The translations under genes and the position numbers were made by a program. A DNA stretch of 34,901 nt from Perkinsus chesapeaki (Eukaryota > Perkinsozoa > Perkinsida > Perkinsidae): assembly GCA_013115145.1 (NCBI GenBank), contig JAAPAO010000374.1, positions 1-34,901 on the forward strand, given 5' to 3'. Below, piece by piece: positions 20,899 through 29,800 of this stretch (position 1 is the first letter of the stretch; each line of letters opens with the position of its first letter). The notes under the pieces are model-generated. The model saw only the letters and a list, made by a program, of their open reading frames with translations, searched no databases and was not told the origin of the DNA.

Positions 20899-21140
20899 TA
20901 ATTCGATAATCCTTAGCGGCGTTGAGTTATCCAGTCATTCGGTCGGCGTGTCGGTATGGCCGATACTAATCTCCAAGATAGATCTCTTCGCAAGGCAATG
21001 TTCGGTATCGATGTTTGACTACATCCGACAGTCACGACTGTAAAGAGCTCAACTTGTTACGATAATAATATGCATCTTTGATAAACCCGAAGCGGCCGAT
21101 AGATAAGAAACAGTATTAGGGTACAAGCAGCAAATATATC
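20899..21140. other. Convergent intergenic region
   Basis: The 242 bp between the two stop codons contains imperfect dyads around GTCGGTATGGCCGATAC (about 20949-20965). No gene is seen. Overlapping 3' UTRs are likely. Confidence 0.5.
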
Positions 21141-23660
21141 TCAGTGGAGCAGCATAGGACCGACAATACCGTTGGTATCGACCAATCCCTTAACGTGATG
21201 AGCATCCAACACCAGAAGTGTGTAGGCGTCAAGCGCAGCATACCGCTCCTGGCTCTCCGATAGAGGTCTGTCAGCCCACTCGCTGCACCGCTCAGTTTTA
21301 TCAAGGAAGGCCTTCAAGAAATGAGCGACGTGACGCTGAAGGCTGCCACGCTTATCCACCTGGAGATCTATCACATCACACTCTTTAAGCTGTGGTATTC
21401 TTTCCAAGTCAGCCGAGATGCTGAACCCCAATACGCGGGGCACTTGGTGGAGCGCCTCGAAGAGCAGATCAGAGCCTGCTAGGTCTTCGACCAGCATGTC
21501 GATGAGATACACAGTATGAGGTGTTGCTATCTGGAAGAGGGCCGCGCCGGGACCAGAGCTCCATTCGACATCGATACCGATCGTCCGGTATCCTATAATA
21601 TCCCCCACGCAAAGCTCAAGCTGCGGCATAGAACATACCCACATTATGGGAACATCATTCGATAAGGTAACCACGGGCATGTCACCACGGACTATCGGTT
21701 CCAAGTGGGCAGCAGCTCCGTGCTTCCGGTGGGCATGAGAGCTGCTGCTGCCCTTCACTGGATTCCACAACTGAGCTTGCTCGGGATTCTCCTCGGCCGC
21801 TTTGAGATGGGCATCGCTCTCGACATGTTGGCACATTAGCCGCAGTCCTGCTATGAAGGCGTTGTCCTCCTTGCCGGACTTGACGTATCTCTCCACTGCA
21901 CCTTCAACACTGGCCTTACTAGGCTCGATGTCAAAGCATCTACAGAGCTTCTGGATGACCATCGGGGACACTGAGTCGTCATCCAAGCACTTGTTCACAG
22001 TCGTCACGATACTTCTACCCATGGTGCACCGCCAGCCGTACTTTCTAAGTCCCTCGACTGCCTCCAGTACGGCATGGATCTCCTCCTGGCCGAGCTCGTT
22101 CTCCACCAAACAGAGCTTCAAAACCAAGTCGCTGACCGCCTGTGAGCCTTCCTCTCTCATCAGCTCATTCAGCTCGAACAATACGGCTGTTCTGAGCCTC
22201 TGTGACTGTGCACGCCCGAGGCCACGACCGCTCTTTTTCGGCGGGTGTTTGGCAATACAAGCCGATCGCCAAGCTTCTATAGAATCGATCCATTGCTTCG
22301 TGCACTTGTGGTCCACCAAGCCCAGGAGCGGATCCGCTGGTCTCTCCAGCTTCGGCGGGGCCTTGGGCTGGTCACACATCCTCACGTCCTGGAGATCGAT
22401 GCCCTTCACAGCCTCGAATATGGAATCAACTCGCCCACTCTTCCGAAGAATCTCATAGAGGGACTCTTGGAACGCGGCGCAGCTTCTGGTCTCGACATGG
22501 CAGCAGTCCTCCGACTCTGACGGGACGTCCCTTTCGACCACCCATTTGGTCGGCAATATGAATCCTCGACTGGCCTCGACATATCTTCCACCATACTCTT
22601 TATCAGGGACGCATACAGCAACCATGACAGGTCGCTTGGAGCTCGCCTCAGTGAACTCCTGTATTGACTTTATTATGCCTTCCAAGCCGACCAATGGGAC
22701 AGGCTCGATCCCAAGATCTTCATCTCCCATCAATTCAGTGCCATCGTCGGACCCAACACCAGGGGACATCCAATACCGTTTGTGTGTTATCATAGCGAAC
22801 CGCGTTCCAGGGCCGTAGTGGTCCAATATGTCACCCAAAACCTCCTCAGAGTCCTGCTGCACCCACCAGCCCTTAGGGTGGTCCTGGCCTAGTAGCTCGT
22901 ACTTGGAAGCTTTAGCCTTACCGAGATCCCTGAAGACGTCCCAAGCGTAAAACACGCAACCTCTAAGGAGCCACATGTGCTCGACATCTCCACCGCACTT
23001 ATCAACCAGCCATTGCTTAACTGTCGGATGCTCGGCCACAGCCAGCTTCCGCCTGGTCTCGACAATACGCCACGCCAGACTCTCATACAAAAAGGGCCCG
23101 CTGAATCGTGTGGCAAGGATATCAGTCTCCTTAGGCGACATCGTAACACTAAAGTGGATGGATGCCTCCAAATGGAATCGCTCAGGCAAGACGTCATCAT
23201 CAAAGTCAGTCTTGTTGCGGACAACCAAGAACTTCAGACTCGTCAGTTCGCCGTGATTCTCATCGCTGAGAACGCCTTGTCGGACCCACACATTCTTGGC
23301 GTTGATGACCGGGTTCCGCTCTAGTAGGAATTGCAGTAGGCATGTGAAGTAGTGGCCAAGTCTGTGGGAGGTCTTGCTTTCCAGTATGTACTCTCTGAGC
23401 TCCTCAGGATGCTCATCCAGATCGGCAAACCACTCCTGTGATCGACGAACGACAAAGTCAAGCTGTGACGCGCCCCAAGTCGGGACCTGTGTGGTCTTGC
23501 TCGAGCCCTCAGAAAGCAAGTGATGTGAGCTGCAGACCCAGTGTAGATCTCTGACCAGTTTGTGACGATACGACGTGATGGGCTGTATAGGATGATGACG
23601 CTCACTGCTGGTTGAGGAGGTGACGGTTTCTATAGAGGACTCAAAGGAGCTTTCAGACAT
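21141..23660 (-). CDS. DUF1853-like region fused to a DEDDy 3'-5' exonuclease domain, intronless
   Basis: The protein has 839 residues from the ATG at 23660; the frame extends upstream only through non-ATG codons. Residues about 30-390 match the bacterial DUF1853 pattern: LVRDLHWVCSS, LGHYFTCLLQFLLER, GELTSLKFLVV, FHLEASIHFSV, RGCVFYAW, HPKGWW, RYWMSP and ASRGFILPTKWV. A helical middle (about 420-640) follows. The C-terminus is a DnaQ-fold exonuclease: IGIDVEWSS (D697, E699), LGFSISADLERI (D751), ERYAALDAYTLLVL (Y807, D811). All DEDDy residues are present, as in the WRN/MUT-7 group. In the DUF1853 part, the D and K of the bacterial GELDFLL...HWExxxK pattern are not conserved (GELTSLKF, HLEASIH). 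It is the only long intronless gene here, which fits acquisition, retroposition or high turnover. Its stop faces the methyltransferase stop. Confidence 0.8.
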   Translation of the reverse strand: MSESSFESSIETVTSSTSSERHHPIQPITSYRHKLVRDLHWVCSSHHLLSEGSSKTTQVPTWGASQLDFVVRRSQEWFADLDEHPEELREYILESKTSHRLGHYFTCLLQFLLERNPVINAKNVWVRQGVLSDENHGELTSLKFLVVRNKTDFDDDVLPERFHLEASIHFSVTMSPKETDILATRFSGPFLYESLAWRIVETRRKLAVAEHPTVKQWLVDKCGGDVEHMWLLRGCVFYAWDVFRDLGKAKASKYELLGQDHPKGWWVQQDSEEVLGDILDHYGPGTRFAMITHKRYWMSPGVGSDDGTELMGDEDLGIEPVPLVGLEGIIKSIQEFTEASSKRPVMVAVCVPDKEYGGRYVEASRGFILPTKWVVERDVPSESEDCCHVETRSCAAFQESLYEILRKSGRVDSIFEAVKGIDLQDVRMCDQPKAPPKLERPADPLLGLVDHKCTKQWIDSIEAWRSACIAKHPPKKSGRGLGRAQSQRLRTAVLFELNELMREEGSQAVSDLVLKLCLVENELGQEEIHAVLEAVEGLRKYGWRCTMGRSIVTTVNKCLDDDSVSPMVIQKLCRCFDIEPSKASVEGAVERYVKSGKEDNAFIAGLRLMCQHVESDAHLKAAEENPEQAQLWNPVKGSSSSHAHRKHGAAAHLEPIVRGDMPVVTLSNDVPIMWVCSMPQLELCVGDIIGYRTIGIDVEWSSGPGAALFQIATPHTVYLIDMLVEDLAGSDLLFEALHQVPRVLGFSISADLERIPQLKECDVIDLQVDKRGSLQRHVAHFLKAFLDKTERCSEWADRPLSESQERYAALDAYTLLVLDAHHVKGLVDTNGIVGPMLLH

Positions 23661-23826
23661 TCTAGGACAAACGACAGCAAGGGGAAGGCGACCTGCCGAA
23701 CATGCTTGGATGGACAGACACAACGACAACACCAAGCGCACTGAGGGTTCCTTTGCCGAGGAGCTTCAAGACGAAACAAAACGGTTAGTGTGAGAAACGG
23801 TCTTTATAATTAGAAACATTGTTTCA

Positions 23827-26800
23827 TCATCGCCTTCTTCGATTGGGGCGTGTACGATCAGTTATCTCAATTCTATCTCTTGGAACACCAACAGCTTCCA
23901 CTAGGAACTGCCTCACTGACTGAGCCACATTCCCTTGGACCTGACCAGCTCCACAGTAGAACCCCCTAGCATAGAGCATCTTACCATCACAGTGTTGGGG
24001 CCCAAAACGGGATCGTCCCGTACAGTAGCGCTCGATGCATTGTGCTTGGCCAACGCCTTTGCGAACTCCGACAGCTTCAGATGATACTTATCGACACCGG
24101 CAATTAGGGTTTGGGTCTAACGAAGCCTCCTCAAGCCTTGGATTGCACCACAACGACTTGCCTTATTCCCGGACACTTTGTCGGTGACTCTGATAGAGAT
24201 CATTGGTGGAGGACCATACTTCAGCAAACCAATAATGTCATCCGAGGAGGAAAGCTCACCACCTGAACAGGCAAGAGTTCGCCGGGCTTCCTAGCAGCTT
24301 AACTTTGCCATACTTCCAGAAGGTACTATAGCAGTGTAAAGCTCAAGGCCTCGAGACTCGAAGGCTTTGCCTATATCAGACTTGGCTACCGAATCACCAA
24401 CTTGAACCCTGAAAATATGCAGTATACGAGCTACGCTGAGATGGACTCAGGTTACTTCTTCCCGCCCTTGCTCAGCGCGCTTGCTAGACGATCGTCTACA
24501 CAGACGTCCTTGCGGGTGGCCGAGGAACTGCTGGTAGCTTCCTCGGTAGAACCCTCTAAGGCTTTTATGTATCTATTCAAAACAACATGCGTTAGGCCTC
24601 CTGTTTAATGATTCTGGACTCGGCAAATGCCTTCCTACTTGTGGAAGAGATGTCGACATTCCTTGCCGGTGAGGAAATCATGCTTGCCAAGAGTTGACCC
24701 CAACGATGCCTAATCAAATATCAGTAGCCCCCACCATAGAGACCTACTTCTATAACAGACTTCCACACTTGATGAGGTTTATACATTTCTATAATATTCA
24801 CCTTAAGTTCAGAGTCTATGTTGGCCTTCAGCCCTGAAAGATACCACTCCAAAGCCCTCATATCGGTCCACTTACCATCAACACTAGTGCTTGAAGCTCG
24901 TGTCTTGGGTCTAGGCGCGGACTTACTGCCCTTGGCTGTAATAGCGTGGGCTTGCAGCTCTCCCTTACCTTGACTGACACTAGTAATAATAACATCACCT
25001 GAATGAGCATGAGTAACGTTTCACTCTCTATGCCATTCTATCATACTCTGATAACTCCCATTATCCTCTACGGGTATGGTGAGCGAGTGAGCCCAATTAC
25101 CCTGCATAACTCTTAGCGTTGGACTGTGTGTATGTGATAGCCTTTGTGTTCGTGAGACTCTCGCCTCGACGGAATCATACGAAATTTCATCTCGCAGGCC
25201 GGGAGAGGATAATTTGATATTTACATATGCTAATATTCAAACACTAGTTGAAATTTGATATTTTTGCAATCCTGCAGGCCCCAGCAGTAAAGGGCGTTAG
25301 GCACGCATGGTGCCTCGGTGAGAGCAACAAGGCAGCTGACAGAGGCAATTCCTTCCTCGCATACCTCTCTTTTCCTTCATCTTCAGTATCCCCTCCTTCT
25401 CCAGTTCCTTCAATAGCTTAGTCACCTTACGCCAGCTAGTCTTTCTAATGTCAACTCGTATTTGCCGCTCATCCCTAATTTCCGGACCGAGCTCGTCCAG
25501 CCTACCACCACCATCGTTCACCGACTCCATCAATCTAACTGTTTACCTCGAAATCAGCTCCGTTCGTTTACACATGGTGCTGCTCTCCTTCTGAGCATTA
25601 GAGTACAACACAGCAGCTTGGATGGGCAACGCTGACTTGTCGATCTTAGCCAGAACCTCAATCACAGCGTATCTTTCAAGTAGAATTACAGTTGAGGCAT
25701 AAACACTTCTTGAAGGCTTACCTGACAAGCTCGTCATATTGTGCCTGAGTCATTTCCTCGCTCTCTTGTGTGACAGCATCTTCGGGCTCTTCACTGACTG
25801 CTGTTTCACTCGTCTGTGGCGGAAGACTGACCAAGCCAGCATCAGTCACCCTTCTTACTTGGGCGTTCTCCTGGCTTGGAGCCTCAGCGCTTTGAAAGGC
25901 ATCTCCAGCAGGTTCCTCTGCTTCCTGTTGCATGTCCTCTGCTGGTGGCAGCAGTGGTCCCTGTGGGCCCATGTGGAAGATTTGGTCCCCGACATTGTGA
26001 ACTATCTAAAAGCAACCAGAACTGTGATATTAACCACAGATCTAAGCTCTTACCTCAACTGCCTTACCAGACACACCAGTCGCTGAGCTCTCAGCCAAGG
26101 CGAGTTGACTGCTGCTCAACAATGAACGCCCTACATAGCATAAGTCTACTGATGGAGGGAAATGTGGTAGTATTACCAATAGCGACAAAAGGGCCACCAT
26201 TATCTACTCGAATCACACACACTGCTCCTGCTTGGAAGGATGGTGGTCCCTCGACTCTATTCTGAGATGGATACAGACATGTGACGCGAGAACAGAGGAA
26301 GATCGTATGCCCGCAAAGGAGGAGTAAATCTCAAGGGCAGAGATTGGGCCAGTTCAACGAAGCAAATATCTAAATCATTTATGAGAATTGACTTTGAATT
26401 CGTTCTGCTTGAGTTTACGGGTTGACTGGAGCAACTTAGTTTGTCGCTCCAGTAAACTGAGTGGAATAAGAAGGATTTCATGAAATTCATAGGATGGAGT
26501 CCATAATTAATAATTTCATAGACTGACCAGAGATAGACTGACCACGATATATAATTTATCGTCTACTTATCTCTACGCTCAACCTAGGCTGCTCTTCCTC
26601 GGTGTTACACTGGCAACGAGACGCTGACTGGGAGGTATGAGAGTACGAAGGATCTAGCTGTTCTCTGAAATGCAATCAGACACCTGGAGAGGCTGAGAAT
26701 ATGATGGGCCAGGTGAAACGTGAGTGGCAAATAGAGGATCTATTATGCTGAAAAGCACCAGGATGAAAGGATAGCAGGTATGGCGGGCAGTGGGAGGATG

Positions 26801-29800
26801 ATAGAGCTATTGAAGGGAAAGAGCGATGGGGAAAGGAGCAGGGGTGTAGAGCAGCAGAATCATTTTGAGCCAACTTGCAGTATAGCTGTAATAGTTGTTG
26901 ATGCCGGCGGTGTCAATACGTAGACGTGGACAGTCCTGAACTCTCTGCACTCGACTGGAAGTGAGAACATGCGTACTGATTCCAGAACTCCTTGGCTGGT
27001 AACAGGTGGTAACAAATTGGATATGACATAGCCAAGGCTGCCATTAGTTCCTTTCACCCTGAGGAGGGTCACTTCCACATTCCCGGGCGGCACACTATGA
27101 GACTGGGTGCAACAATTGGCCAAGCTGACAGTTTGACAAAGACTGCGAGGTGGGAACTGTGCGGTGAGGTGCCCCTCCGTGAGCAATTCATGCTGCTCAA
27201 ACTAGGTAGACATAACAAGGCTGGTTAGCACAGCTCTAGTAATTGGACGTATGCCCATGTGTTTTCACCTGCGATGTACTGGTTTAGTACTGCCCGACTC
27301 CCTGAGCAACCGAACACTATTTTGTTGACTGCTAATGACAATAATAATGTCAATGAGACGGCTTCTATTCACGGTGAACATAATATCACCCAGCTATCAT
27401 ATGCTATTTGCACAGATATGCTCGAAATGGAGATTATCAAATCACAAGTGCTAGCTTAGTCAGCTGAGCTGACGCACGGAAACCTAATGAACAACGTATG
27501 GGGCAAATGCAACTGTTCTTTCCCCGCTATCCTTCCTCATGAACGAAGCAAAATAAGTTGTGAAAAAAGGTACACCAAGTACAATTTCGGGGGAGTTACC
27601 ATGTTGTAGAAGAAGAGCACACCAAGTACCGTCACAATCTTCCGTGTAGTGACTAGGCGGGATGAGTATCGTTGTACTAGCCCTGGGACTAGCGATATCG
27701 AATGCCAGCTTAGGGAGGTAGTCATACCCTTTCTGCTCGATGTACCATGTACCGTCTGACAGTTTAACATGGACGTCTTGGTGTGCAGCTTGCTCGACGA
27801 TCTGTGTCATCTTGTTCAGCACGAACTCGAAGAAGTTGCTGGGCAAAAATATGGAATAGGATCCGGTATCATAGAGAGCTATACCATTGGGTACTTTCTG
27901 CATAAAAGGTTGGCCCCTAGAGCTCACCAAACCGACATAGGAGAGTACTGTATTGAAGTGATACGTGGATGGTTTCATCGGAATCACTGTTTTCGGTGAT
28001 TCGGTCGCACACTGTTCTGCCTTAAAAGCACCAAGTATAACTTTACCAGTAAAGGTTTTAGAAAGGCTGGGGGCACATATCGATACCGTAAACTCGCGGA
28101 TGATCTTCCTCAGGTGCAACTGCATCAGAATGTTCTCACCAGATGCACCATCACGGTAACCAATCCCAAAGTAATTCATAGGCTTCTCGGTTGGAAATTC
28201 GGGGTTTGGGGACCATCCTATAATAAGTCGGAATTCCATATCGAGCTTATGACCGGCTAGTTTAACGACACCTCGATGAACCACGGTCGTAATTGCACTG
28301 CTATCATCGAACTTAACCACGAACCTCTCCTCGCTGTAAGGGTTACATCCTCCCACACAAGCATAACAAATGCTTGGGGGACACTCGCCATAAGTCACCT
28401 CATACCAGTCTTTATAGATAACATAGGTTCCAGTGGAGCCAGAATCCATGTATAAGTCTAATGGCTGACCATCAAAGGCTACCCCAACCACTGTGTTATC
28501 CTTAAAAGGCAGCGATATTTGGCTGCGTATCAGGCTCAGCATCTCGCTCAACACTACGATAACTGCGACGAGAATCATCGAGATCCGGTGTAGTCGTGCG
28601 AGCCGAAGATCGGGAAAGGGCGGAAACGCGACAGCACATGCGCGACGGTCGAGGCGTGACGCTTCGGTCACATCCGGATACAGTCTGGGAAAGTCTGTCC
28701 CGATATTTTCGCTTTCAAAGTGCACCAACAGTGAAATTCTATCGAGTGGAAATCGGATATTTAGCAGACCATAAATCCTCTAGTTGTTTACACTGACGCA
28801 AAGCTGCCCCATTACATAAGAAACATCAAGTGCTGTGCAGTAGAATTGAGAATAGCATGGTTGATTGTGTCACCTAGGGCGAGCGAAGTGTCTCAGACGC
28901 TAAGGGCAGGCACCGATGGAGGTTCTCCACTGGAGGGAATGGTAATGAAATTAGTAATCTCAGATGGGTGTATAACGATTGGTACACATGAATTACGTAC
29001 ACATGAACCTCGCACACGGAATTTTTGACCTTTAGCTGGTAGATCAAATTCCGGTACACTCAAATCTCTGTCGACGAAGTGTGATACACCAAAAATAGGT
29101 TCAGGGTCAAGTAGTACACAAAAATCTCGATCATATGAGTGTACGTACACCGTGTACGGTACACGAAGATTTGGTTCAGTTCGATTTTGTACTCCTCGAA
29201 CTCGTACACCCGAGGGCTCGTACGCTTGCGTGAATTTTTTTAGTAGGTAAAGAGATCACTAGCTTGTTAATCTAGAGACCTAGCGGTCAATTCCCAGAGG
29301 CGACATAACTGGCAAACTTTGTCTGTCTGACGGAGCGATTAGCACTTTTTGGGGGATCAATATTGAGTCAATGCGGGCTCTGACTAGGGGTGAACGCGCT
29401 GACTGTGTACGTGTTTTAAGCGATCGAGTTGATTGTGAACGTGATTTATGCAGATCAAATACTAAGTGTACGTGTTTTATGTGCACCAATCGTTAACATC
29501 CCTCTCAGATTACGTCAGAGTGCCATATCTTTGATTACATGTGCGCAACCCACGGCCTGGGGGCCACGCTCTGATTTCATCAATGCCCGCGGAACTTCAG
29601 CTGATAAGTGATCATATCTGATATTATCTGTATTACCCTTCAGCTGCTGAAGGGATATATCACAGCGATATTATCACTTATCAACCAATGGCTGAAAGGT
29701 GACGTGAAAGGACAATCGGGTGGCGGCCGAAGACTTCACCCGAAGTAGACAACGCCTCATGGAACACGGCAGTTGAGATGTTGGTTGGTGATGGGGCCGC

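Noticed and set aside
21802-22458. Plus-strand open frames opposite the DUF1853-exonuclease gene
   Set aside because: They are antisense to conserved coding sequence and lack recognisable features.
26862-26880. TTGGCTCAA before ATG on the minus strand, like the end of a dinoflagellate-type spliced leader
   Set aside because: Only nine bases match and the upstream leader sequence is absent, so a relict leader cannot be claimed.
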